From assembly GCF_049727805.1 (NCBI RefSeq), contig NZ_JBCNYA010000010.1, positions 61,651-125,650 of the forward strand: a stretch of 64,000 nt of DNA, in the 5' to 3' direction. Positions 18,338 through 26,139 of the stretch are shown in pieces (the stretch's first letter is position 1; each line of letters begins with the position of its first letter). Made by a program: the position numbers and the translations under genes. The stretch comes from Frateuria_A sp049727805 (lineage in GTDB: Bacteria; Pseudomonadota; Gammaproteobacteria; Xanthomonadales; Rhodanobacteraceae). The notes beneath the pieces are model-generated. The model saw nothing but the letters and a program-made list of their open reading frames with translations, made no database searches and was not told where the DNA came from.

Positions 18338-18727
18338 ATGGGCCCTTCCGCCAAACCCACCCTCCCCAACAACACGCTGCTGCTTGCACTGGTCGGGATC
18401 AACATCGTCCTGCAACTGACCAGCGCATCGCTGATCAAGTACGCCGCAGGACTGGACCACGCCCGGATCTGGGCCTTGCTGGGTGTCCTGTCCGTGGTCA
18501 TGACGCTCAGCCTGGGCCGTTTTGCCGCCTGGCATGCGATGCATCGGCGTTTTCCGGTGAGCGTGGCGTATCCGGCCACGGCACTGTTTTTTCCCTGCCT
18601 CGTCACGCTGGCCTGGTTCCTGGGCGAGCCGGTTTCGTTGCGGCAGGCGCTGGGGGCGGTGCTGGTCACGCTGGGGGTACTGATGCTGATCCGCACGGAC
18701 GCCGAACAGGAGGAAATCACCGCATGA
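18338..18727 (+). CDS. EmrE/ArnE-ArnF-like small membrane protein, subunit 1
   Basis: 129 residues with four predicted membrane spans in the DMT/SMR style (about 13-32, 43-62, 73-93 and 98-115). SVAYPATALFFPCLVTLAWFLGEPVS matches the pattern of spans 3-4 in small DMT proteins. It overlaps the next gene by 4 bases, and that gene encodes a second four-span protein, so the two look like a heterodimer such as ArnE/ArnF. ArnE/F are thought to flip undecaprenyl-phosphate-aminoarabinose across the inner membrane. With an ArnC-like transferase in the same cassette, a role as flippase for a lipid-linked sugar is inferred. Other start codons upstream in frame exist but lack support. Confidence 0.75.
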   Translation: MGPSAKPTLPNNTLLLALVGINIVLQLTSASLIKYAAGLDHARIWALLGVLSVVMTLSLGRFAAWHAMHRRFPVSVAYPATALFFPCLVTLAWFLGEPVSLRQALGAVLVTLGVLMLIRTDAEQEEITA

Positions 18728-19032
18728 GCGGGTGGCTCTTCCTGCTGCTCACGATCCTCGCCACGGTGACGGCACAGCTATTTTTCAAACTGAATCATTT
18801 GGCCGGCCGCCGCTTCTATCTGCTGGTTGCGATCGGTCTGTTCTGCGCGGCCGTGCCATGTACGCTGCTTGCCACCCGCGACCTGGGCATCGGTCGGGTC
18901 TACATCGGGGCGGCGCTGTCCTATGTCCTTACGCCGCTGGCCGCGGTGTGGCTGTTCGGCGAACAGCTACGCCGGTCGCAGTGGACAGCGCTGGCGGTTA
19001 TCGTGGCCGGCATTGCCCTCTACAGCGTTTGA
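18724..19032 (+). CDS. EmrE/ArnE-ArnF-like small membrane protein, subunit 2
   Basis: 102 residues, four membrane spans, beginning with ATGA that overlaps the previous stop codon. It contains LFFKLNHLAGRRFYL after span 1, and spans 3-4 read ALSYVLTPLAAVWLFGEQLRRSQ, the usual EamA/SMR motif including the conserved Glu in FGEQL. The shorter partner of the preceding 129-residue protein. Both genes precede the aminotransferase gene, as expected if they flip the sugar whose nucleotide-bound form that enzyme helps to make. Drug efflux is the alternative for the family but fits the neighbours poorly. Confidence 0.78.
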   Translation: MSGWLFLLLTILATVTAQLFFKLNHLAGRRFYLLVAIGLFCAAVPCTLLATRDLGIGRVYIGAALSYVLTPLAAVWLFGEQLRRSQWTALAVIVAGIALYSV

Positions 19033-19052
19033 GTTCCGCAGGGAAACCGAAG

Positions 19053-20201
19053 ATGAAGATTCCTTTCAACCGGCCTTACATGACCGGCCGGGAACTGGCC
19101 CGCATCGGCGAGGCACACGCCAAGGGCCACCTATCCGGCGATGGCGAGTTCACCAAGGCCTGCCATACGTGGCTCGAGCAGAACACCGGTTGCCGTAAGG
19201 CGCTGCTGACCCACTCTTGCTCCGGCGCGTTGGAAATGTCGGCGCTCCTGCTCGACCTGGAGCCGGGCGATGAAGTCATCCTGCCCTCCTTCACTTTCGT
19301 CTCGACGGCCAACGCGTTCGTGCTGCGCGGCGCCACGCCGGTATTCGTCGACATCCGCCCGGACACGCTCAACATCGACGAACGGCTGATCGAAGCGGCG
19401 ATCACCCCAAAGACCCGCGCTATCTGCGTGGTCCACTACGCAGGGGTATCTTGCGAGATGGATACGATCATGGCGATCGCACGGCGCCATGGCCTGGTCG
19501 TGATCGAGGACGCGGCGCAGGGCATTCTGTCGACCTACCGCGGGCGGCCCTTGGGCTCTATCGGTGCACTCGGTGCGCTGAGCTTCCATGAGACCAAGAA
19601 CGTCGTTTCCGGAGAAGGCGGCGCGCTGCTGGTGAATCGGCCCGAGCTGATCGAGCGCGCGGAAATCATCCGCGAGAAAGGCACCAACCGCAGCAAGTTC
19701 TTCCGCGGCCAGGTCGACAAGTACACATGGGTCGATACCGGTTCCTCGTACCTCCCGGGCGAAATCATCGCCGCGTTCCTGTCCGCGCAATTGGAGGCGG
19801 CCGAGGCGATCACCGAACGAAGGCTGTCTATCTGGAACCACTACCACCAGTGGGCCGCGCCTCTGGAAGCCGCGGGCCTGGTTCGGCGGCCGATCATTCC
19901 TGACGAGTGCGTGCACAACGCGCACATGTACTACCTGCTACTCCCCAGCCTCGATGTGCGCACGCATTTCATCCAGAGCCTGCGGGACGAGGGGATCGTT
20001 GCCGTCTTCCACTACATCCCGCTCCATTCGTCGCCGGCCGGACAACGGTTGGGCCGTATCTCAGGGCCGATGGGTGTGACCGACAAGGTCAGCGATTGCC
20101 TGGTGCGCATGCCCTTGTGGCTGGGTCTGGAGGACCACCTGGACGAGGTCCTGGCCACAGCGCAGCGCGCACTGGTCTCGGCAATCGAACGAGCGGCTTG
20201 A
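19053..20201 (+). CDS. wecE: WecE-like dTDP-4-amino-4,6-dideoxygalactose transaminase
   Basis: 382 residues. It shares with E. coli WecE/RffA many stretches recalled from that protein, among them PGDEVILPSFTFVSTANAFV, VHYAGVSCEMDTIM, SFHETKN with the PLP-binding Lys182, EIIREKGTNRSKFFRGQVDK and VFHYIPLHSSPAGQ. Asp153 in IEDAAQG binds the PLP ring nitrogen. The enzyme uses glutamate to aminate dTDP-4-keto-6-deoxyglucose to dTDP-Fuc4N in the cytoplasm. RmlA and RmlB, which make that keto sugar, are encoded about 13 kb away. No WecD-type acetyl-CoA N-acetyltransferase is present, and an LpxD-like acyl-ACP enzyme takes its place in the cassette. A closely related 4-amino sugar remains possible. 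Confidence 0.9.
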   Translation: MKIPFNRPYMTGRELARIGEAHAKGHLSGDGEFTKACHTWLEQNTGCRKALLTHSCSGALEMSALLLDLEPGDEVILPSFTFVSTANAFVLRGATPVFVDIRPDTLNIDERLIEAAITPKTRAICVVHYAGVSCEMDTIMAIARRHGLVVIEDAAQGILSTYRGRPLGSIGALGALSFHETKNVVSGEGGALLVNRPELIERAEIIREKGTNRSKFFRGQVDKYTWVDTGSSYLPGEIIAAFLSAQLEAAEAITERRLSIWNHYHQWAAPLEAAGLVRRPIIPDECVHNAHMYYLLLPSLDVRTHFIQSLRDEGIVAVFHYIPLHSSPAGQRLGRISGPMGVTDKVSDCLVRMPLWLGLEDHLDEVLATAQRALVSAIERAA

Positions 20202-20221
20202 ACATCCCGGTCGGAGATACG

Positions 20222-21733
20222 ATGGAACTGCATGCCTTACGGAACGCCATGTTGACGCGCTGGAAGGCGAGCTTGGACGCCTTGTGCAACGCATCGGAAG
20301 CCTGGGGTTGGCTGGTGCTGGTCGTGGCGTGCGCAAACGTCACCGCCTTCGTCGTCAACTACAGCAACCCGGTCGTTTCTAGTGACGCCTGGTATTTCCT
20401 GGATACCTTCGTACGCAAGGCGCTGGATGGGACTCTGACCATCGGCGACTACTTTGCTCGACGGGTCGGACTGGATCATGCACAGCCGTTGCGCAAACTG
20501 ATCCTGCTTGGCGAACTGAACTACTTCCATCTGGACTTCCGCACCGAAGCTATGCTCGGGGTGGCCTGCGCATTGCTGTGCCTGCTGATGATACGGAAGG
20601 TCATGCGCTGGGTAGACGGGCCGGCAGTGGCGAGTCCGGTGCTGCTGTGGGCTGCTGCTATCACGGTGGTTTTTTCCCTCAATAGTTCCGGGGTCTGGAC
20701 GTGGCCACTGGTGTGCAGCGCCTACACGACCTACGTGCTGTTGTTCGCGTTCTGCATGACACTCTGGCGCGGGCTTGCAAATGGCACCCTCGGTTGGCTG
20801 ATCCTGTCGGCGCTGATTCTGGACCTGGCGGCCGACGATACGGCGATGCTCGCCACGGCCGCCGCATGGTTGGCGCTCGGCGTCGTCGCGCTACGTTCTC
20901 CGCAAGTCCGGCCCCATGCCTGGAAATGCGCTCTGGTGTTGCTGCTGTGCCTGGTGGTTGGCCGCATCGCACTGGCGATGCTCTACCACGTACCGGATTA
21001 CGCAAGCATGCCGCTTGGCGCACGGGTCGCTAAACTGGCCAGTGCATTCGTCGATGGCGGCTGGTGGCAATGGTGGGCAATCCCGCTCGCTTCCTCTGTT
21101 GCCTACATCCTTCCGCTGCAGTCCATGGTCGGCGACGGTGCGCTGGCGGTCCAACTCGTCATCGGCGCCCTTCTCGCACTTGCGCATCTATGGTTCTGGT
21201 GGCGCGCACTCCGCAAGAGCCCCATCAACGCACCGATGTTTGTCGGCGTGCTGCTGATGCTGTTTTTCTATGCACTCCTGGCCGGCATCATCTATGGCCG
21301 GATCCCCACGTACGGCAACGGTTACCTCAACCAATCCCGCTACGTGATGTTCTATGGCTTCAATCTCATCGCGCTGCTGCTCATGTGTGCCGGTGACATG
21401 CGCACGGTGCAGGCATCCACTAGGGCAAAGGGGTTTCTTGTCGCCTCCGCCTGCATCGCACTCGTCGCGCTGCAGTTGCCGTACTCCGCCAAGGCTTGGC
21501 GAAGCGCGCCGTATGGGTCGCTCTATCACCAGAAAATGGCCCGGCAGATCTGGTACATGGCCGATCACGGCACGCTGCCCCCCGAGAAGTGTCTGCCGCT
21601 TCTCACTGTCTGTGGTTACTCGGAGCAGACGCGCAAGGATCTCATCCACATGTTGCAGGTGCATCGACTGAACGTGTTCTCGCCGGAATTCCAGCGTGCG
21701 AACCGCATGATGAGGAAGCCGCCACCGTACTGA
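20222..21733 (+). CDS. Polytopic GT-C-like membrane protein, probable periplasmic glycosyltransferase
   Basis: 503 residues starting at ATG 20222, behind a GGAG site 20 bases after the aminotransferase stop. Around ten membrane spans are visible, the first at about 29-46. The first large loop has an Asp in VVSSDAWYFLDTF and DHAQPLRKL further on, which resembles the acidic first-loop motif of GT-C enzymes. A hydrophilic tail of about 70 residues follows the last span. GT-C enzymes transfer a sugar from a polyprenyl-phosphate donor on the outer face of the membrane. The neighbours (ArnC-like transferase, flippase-like pair) support that. It could instead be an O-antigen polymerase-like protein. 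The AT content seems higher than in flanking genes by eye. Confidence 0.65.
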   Translation: MELHALRNAMLTRWKASLDALCNASEAWGWLVLVVACANVTAFVVNYSNPVVSSDAWYFLDTFVRKALDGTLTIGDYFARRVGLDHAQPLRKLILLGELNYFHLDFRTEAMLGVACALLCLLMIRKVMRWVDGPAVASPVLLWAAAITVVFSLNSSGVWTWPLVCSAYTTYVLLFAFCMTLWRGLANGTLGWLILSALILDLAADDTAMLATAAAWLALGVVALRSPQVRPHAWKCALVLLLCLVVGRIALAMLYHVPDYASMPLGARVAKLASAFVDGGWWQWWAIPLASSVAYILPLQSMVGDGALAVQLVIGALLALAHLWFWWRALRKSPINAPMFVGVLLMLFFYALLAGIIYGRIPTYGNGYLNQSRYVMFYGFNLIALLLMCAGDMRTVQASTRAKGFLVASACIALVALQLPYSAKAWRSAPYGSLYHQKMARQIWYMADHGTLPPEKCLPLLTVCGYSEQTRKDLIHMLQVHRLNVFSPEFQRANRMMRKPPPY

Positions 21734-21746
21734 GGCGGCGCCTCTT

Positions 21747-23033
21747 TCAGCCTCCGCGAGCCGCCTGCAGAAGCTGGTGGCAGCGTTGCAGCAATCCCGC
21801 CGCAAGGCTTGACCAGCCGAACGCACGCGCCTGTTCCTTGCCCAGGCGAAGCTGCGCCTGCAGCGACGGGAACGCATCCGGCATACTGGCCAGCAGTCCT
21901 CCGATGGCTTCCGCCGTGTTGGCGCACGACCAGCCCACGCCCCACTCGGCGAGCAGGGGAACCACCGGATCGTCTCCGGTCGATGCCAGGTGCAGGATGG
22001 GCTTGCCGCTCCCCAGATATTCGTAGAGCTTGCCCGGTATCTGGGCCTCCAGCGCGTTGCCGATGTTCACCAGAACGTCGCATTCCAATTGCATGCGCAG
22101 CACCACGTCGTGCGGCTGTTCGCCCAGGAAGGCGATGCGGCCACCGCTGCGCGCGGCCATCGCCAGGTACTTGGGATCCACTTCCGGCGCGGCGATGGTC
22201 AGGCGGATGCCGGGAACGGCACAGACCGCCTCCAGCAATGGCGCGGGACTGCGGAAGGGATAGAACCGGCCCGCGTACAGAAGGTGCAGCGGACTGTCGG
22301 GTGACCGCGGGACAACCGCCGACACCGTGGTCGGCAGTGTGTCGTCGAAGCCCTGGGTCAGGACCTGCACCCTGGAAGGGTCGATTCCATGCCGCTGGAT
22401 CAGCAGTTGTCGCGTGCGTTCGGTGGTGACGCTGAGCGCGGTGGCCCTGCGGCAGACCTGACGCTCCAGTCGGAACGCGCGTCGGCGCCAACGTCCGGGC
22501 GTGTAGGGCGCCAGCACGGGATCACCCAAGTCGGCCAGCCATACCGGCACGCGGGCCGCCACCGCCAGGCCGAGCTGCAGCGGTGCCGGCGGTTCATGCG
22601 AGCTGATGAGCACGTCGGGGGCGAGCTCATCGAGCAGCCGATCGAGCGCGCTTTGCGCCGGGTGCCGCCATTGCCCGCGGCTGTCGGGATAGCAATAGAG
22701 GGAAATGAGCCGGTCGAGCAGGCGATACAGGCGTCCCTTCCAGTTCAAGCGGAGTGCCTGCGTCTGCCTGCCCCGAACGCGCGCATCGTCGGTTCCGGGC
22801 GTTGCGGCCTTGCGCCTGCGCGCGAACCAGGCAGCCAGCCCGCCGGCGTCGCATCGATGCACCACGACGCCCTCGGGCACCGGCAGGGACGTGCAGGGAG
22901 AGCCCGGCAGGTCAGGCACCAGGACATGTACCGAGGCCCCCTGCCTCGCCAGTTCACGGGTCAGGTAGTACCAGCGGATCGCCTGCGGCGAGGCAAGGGG
23001 CGGGTAGTTGTAGGCGAGCAGGAGGATGCGCAT
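21747..23033 (-). CDS. GT4 family glycosyltransferase
   Basis: 428 residues. It opens MRILLLAYNYPPLASPQAIRW, typical of GT4 enzymes, with the nucleotide-sugar-binding region near LHLLYAGRFYPFRSP and the C-terminal IPGKLYEYLGSGKPIL motif (Glu-x7-Glu-like donor site). Retaining sugar transfer at the cytoplasmic face is expected. Donor and acceptor are unknown. Its stop lies 13 bases from the stop of the convergent GT-C-like gene, so the two cassettes meet here. No hairpin terminator is evident between them. It is the last gene of the minus-strand polysaccharide block. Confidence 0.85.
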   Translation of the reverse strand: MRILLLAYNYPPLASPQAIRWYYLTRELARQGASVHVLVPDLPGSPCTSLPVPEGVVVHRCDAGGLAAWFARRRKAATPGTDDARVRGRQTQALRLNWKGRLYRLLDRLISLYCYPDSRGQWRHPAQSALDRLLDELAPDVLISSHEPPAPLQLGLAVAARVPVWLADLGDPVLAPYTPGRWRRRAFRLERQVCRRATALSVTTERTRQLLIQRHGIDPSRVQVLTQGFDDTLPTTVSAVVPRSPDSPLHLLYAGRFYPFRSPAPLLEAVCAVPGIRLTIAAPEVDPKYLAMAARSGGRIAFLGEQPHDVVLRMQLECDVLVNIGNALEAQIPGKLYEYLGSGKPILHLASTGDDPVVPLLAEWGVGWSCANTAEAIGGLLASMPDAFPSLQAQLRLGKEQARAFGWSSLAAGLLQRCHQLLQAARGG

Positions 23034-23098
23034 GCTTTGGACCGCGGTTGTCCTGCGTAGCTTGAAGGTCGGCCGCTTCCGCCACGCCGGCGCCGCCG

Positions 23099-24892
23099 CT
23101 AGGGTGCTCCGGCCAGCTCCGTGGGACAGCGCGCCTCGATCGTCAGCGTCTTGCGGCAGTTCACCGCCAGTCGGGCCGCATTGAAGACCACCTGGCCGTA
23201 GGCCGGGACATCCGCCTGTGGATCCTGCTGGATGGTCTTGCGCACTTCGGCCTCGATGGCAAGGTAACCGTCTTCCGGCAACCCGATCGTGTCGAAGACC
23301 AGTCCCGGAAGGTCATAGGCTTTCAGATCCAGCGCGTGGGCGGTCAGGTTCCTGTTCGAGAGCAGCACGTAACGGGTGTGCTGCGCCGGCCCCGGTTGCC
23401 CGTCGTCAAAGCCGACCTCCTGGAAAGCGTGATGCAGCGAGGGCAGATGGTCGCCGTAGAACAGCAACACCGTCCACCGCGGCCTCGCGAGCAGACGGGC
23501 GGCGAAATCGCCCAGCGCGCGGTCGCCATTGACCAGGTGCGAGAGATAGTGGGTGAGCTCCAACCGTGCTTCGTTCGAGAGGCCTTGTGGAATCGGCCTG
23601 TCCTTGAGGATCTTGCCGAAGTCACCGACGTCGCCGCCCCACGGCCCATGGTTTTCCATCGTGATGGCCATGACGAACTGCGGCTTGTCCGTGTGCTTTT
23701 CCAAAGTGGAGAGCACGTGGTCGAACAAGGCCTGGTCGCCGACGTAGTAGCCGGCATGCGCGGCGTCCTTGAAGCTCTCTTCGTAATCGGTGTGCTTGAA
23801 ACCCAGCAGCGGCATCACTTGGGAGCGGTTCCAGAAACTGGACTTGAACGGGTGCAGCAGTCGCGTCTCGTAACCGAACTCATGCAGCCGGCGCGGCATG
23901 CTCGGCATCCAGCTGGCCGCCAGCCCGTAGTAGGGGTAGGCCACCGCGGGGAATGCCTGAACCGGATAGCCGGTCAGCGTCTCGAACTCGGTGCGTATCG
24001 TGCCGCCGCCATAGGCCGGCGTGCCGAGCGCGCCGCTGATGCCCTGGGCGGAAAGGCGGGCGAAGTTTGGCGCATAGTCACCGAACTCCACGCCCTTGAG
24101 CAGACCGGGTTCGAAGAACGCCTCGCTCTGCACGATCACGATGTCCGGAAGTTCGGCCGGCACCGCGCGCTCGGTCCGGGCCTTCAGTTCCTGGGCGTGC
24201 GCCGAAACGAAGGTGCGCACTGGCGCAGCGTTCGCCTTCGGGATCGTCACTCGGGCTTCCTGCGACAGGCGCACCAGGCCCGCCATCAGCCCGTCGCGCC
24301 TGACGCCCTCGATGGGGTGCCAGAGCGGGAAGGCCGGCATGTGCTGGTCCGCGTAAGCCGTGCGCAAGGGGCCGTCACCGTGGAACAGGGTAACCAGCCC
24401 GACCAGCGCAACCACCAGCGCGGCCAGGCGCGGCGCGACGGCCAGCCGGTTGCTGCGCTCCAGGCGCCACAGCCAGAACAGCGCCAGCAGGCCGAGCACC
24501 GCGGCAATCCACGGCAATGCACTGTGCCCCAGGTAACGGCCGAAGAACTCCAGGTTGTTCGCCAGTTGGTGGCGCAGCACCACGTCGCCGGGCAACAAGG
24601 GCTCATTCATGTTGAGCTCCTTGATGGCATTTACGCGGAAAATGGCGAGCACCAGGCCGCCGGTCAGCAGAGCGGTGACCAGCGCGCGGCCGCTGAGTGC
24701 CAGGACCAGCAACGCGAGCAGGACGAGGGGAAGCGCATTACGCCACAACAGGATGCCGGGCAACTTGGCGACGGCGGGGTCCAGCCACCACACCAGCGCG
24801 AAAGGCACGATCACCACCGCGGCCAAGACAAGGCACGATCGCCCTGTTATCGACCGCCACATGCGCTGCATGCGCCCATCCGGCTGCGCCAT
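23099..24892 (-). CDS. LTA synthase-type sulfatase-fold membrane enzyme of the polysaccharide locus
   Basis: 597 residues with about five N-terminal membrane spans (to about residue 175) and a large periplasmic sulfatase-fold domain. PDIVIVQSEAFFEP contains the metal-ligand Glu, and a Thr in YGGGTIRTEFETLTGYP fits the nucleophile position of LtaS-like enzymes. LLFYGDHLPSL supplies the late Asp-His metal ligands. It is only distantly related to the two 861-residue OpgB-like proteins at the left of the window. LTA-synthase family members move phosphoglycerol or phosphoethanolamine-type groups in the periplasm. In this locus the acceptor may be the exported polysaccharide or lipid A core. The ATG at 24871 is an alternative start. 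Confidence 0.82.
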   Translation of the reverse strand: MAQPDGRMQRMWRSITGRSCLVLAAVVIVPFALVWWLDPAVAKLPGILLWRNALPLVLLALLVLALSGRALVTALLTGGLVLAIFRVNAIKELNMNEPLLPGDVVLRHQLANNLEFFGRYLGHSALPWIAAVLGLLALFWLWRLERSNRLAVAPRLAALVVALVGLVTLFHGDGPLRTAYADQHMPAFPLWHPIEGVRRDGLMAGLVRLSQEARVTIPKANAAPVRTFVSAHAQELKARTERAVPAELPDIVIVQSEAFFEPGLLKGVEFGDYAPNFARLSAQGISGALGTPAYGGGTIRTEFETLTGYPVQAFPAVAYPYYGLAASWMPSMPRRLHEFGYETRLLHPFKSSFWNRSQVMPLLGFKHTDYEESFKDAAHAGYYVGDQALFDHVLSTLEKHTDKPQFVMAITMENHGPWGGDVGDFGKILKDRPIPQGLSNEARLELTHYLSHLVNGDRALGDFAARLLARPRWTVLLFYGDHLPSLHHAFQEVGFDDGQPGPAQHTRYVLLSNRNLTAHALDLKAYDLPGLVFDTIGLPEDGYLAIEAEVRKTIQQDPQADVPAYGQVVFNAARLAVNCRKTLTIEARCPTELAGAP

Positions 24893-24972
24893 CTCCTGCC
24901 CCCTGCCCGCAAAAGCGGAGATATTACAACAGGATGCGCGGCTTGGCCCAGGATCCGGGCATTATGCTTCGA

Positions 24973-26085
24973 TCAGGACGCCAATGCCTGGCGCAGCACG
25001 GCGACGATGCGTTCGGAGGCCTTGCCGTCGCCGTACGGCGAGACGCCGCGGGCCATCGCCTGATAGGCCGAGGGATCGTCCAGCAGACGGCTGGCCTCGG
25101 CCACGATCCGCTCCCGGTCGGTACCGACCAGCCGCACGACGCCCTCGTCGACGGCCTCGGGCCGCTCGGTCTCGTTGCGCAGCACGAGTACCGGCTTGCC
25201 CAGTGCCGGCGCCTCCTCCTGCACGCCGCCGGAATCGGTGAGGATCAGGTACGCGCGCTTCTGCACCTCGACGAAAGGCGCGTAGTCCAGCGGCTCGCAC
25301 AGATGGATGCGTTCCCGTCCGCCGAGCAGTTCGCGTGCCACGCCCAACACGTTGGGATTGGGGTGCACCGGATAGAGCACCTCGATATCGGGATGGCGCT
25401 CGACCAGCTCCAGGACCGCGCGGCATACCTCGCGCAGCGGCTCGCCGAAGTTCTCCCGGCGATGCGCGGTGAGCAGGACCAGCCGTTTCGACGGATCCAG
25501 CGGAAGGTCGAGCGCGCGATTGGCGGCGGCGACGTCCAGCAACGCGTCGACGACCGTGTTGCCGGTGACGTGGATCGCCGCGGCATCGATACCTTCGCGC
25601 AGCAGGTTCTCGCGCCCGCGCCCGGTGGGCACGAAGTGCCAGCGCGCCAGGTGCCCGGCCAGCAGCCGGTTCATTTCCTCCGGGAACGGGTTGCCCAGGT
25701 CGTGCGTGCGCAGGCCCGCTTCCACGTGCCCGAAAGGCACGCGGCGGTAGAACGCCACCATCGCGGCGGCCATCACCGTGGTGGTATCGCCTTGCGCCAG
25801 GATCACGTCCGGCGCCAGCGCAGCGAACTTTTCGTCCAGCCCGGTGATCAGGCGCGCGGTGAGTTCGGGCAGCGCCTGGCCCGGCCGCATGATGTCCAGG
25901 TCGACGTCCGGCACGATGTCGAACAGCGCCAGCACCTGGTCGAGCAGGCCTCGGTGCTGCGCCGTCGCCAGTACGGTCACCCGTGCCCACGGCTCGCGCT
26001 GCAGGGCCTTGATCAGCGGCGCCATCTTGATGCCTTCAGGACGGGTGCCGACGATGCAGACGATGTGCTTGCGAGCGCTTGCCAT
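24973..26085 (-). CDS. wecB: UDP-N-acetylglucosamine 2-epimerase (non-hydrolysing)
   Basis: 370 residues, typical length. It has VGTRPEGIKMAPLI at the N-terminus, GDTTTVMAAAMVAFY, GHVEAGLRTHD, HRRENFGEPL and the C-terminal TDSGGVQEEAPALGKPVLVLR, all hallmarks of WecB/MnaA. The enzyme interconverts UDP-GlcNAc and UDP-ManNAc in the cytoplasm. No wecC-type dehydrogenase is visible, so UDP-ManNAc itself, or a dehydrogenase elsewhere, would feed the polysaccharide. Together with the wecE-like gene in the opposite cassette, two sugars of enterobacterial common antigen type could be made here, though no ECA operon is present. Confidence 0.95.
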   Translation of the reverse strand: MASARKHIVCIVGTRPEGIKMAPLIKALQREPWARVTVLATAQHRGLLDQVLALFDIVPDVDLDIMRPGQALPELTARLITGLDEKFAALAPDVILAQGDTTTVMAAAMVAFYRRVPFGHVEAGLRTHDLGNPFPEEMNRLLAGHLARWHFVPTGRGRENLLREGIDAAAIHVTGNTVVDALLDVAAANRALDLPLDPSKRLVLLTAHRRENFGEPLREVCRAVLELVERHPDIEVLYPVHPNPNVLGVARELLGGRERIHLCEPLDYAPFVEVQKRAYLILTDSGGVQEEAPALGKPVLVLRNETERPEAVDEGVVRLVGTDRERIVAEASRLLDDPSAYQAMARGVSPYGDGKASERIVAVLRQALAS

Positions 26086-26139
26086 GGATCAACCTGGGAA
26101 TGGAAGGAATGCGGGGGTACTCGGGGAGCGGGACTGTTG

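Noticed and set aside
23336..25063. 575-codon open frame opposite the LTA-synthase-type gene
   Set aside because: Shadow frame without domains. The minus-strand protein has membrane spans and metal-site motifs.
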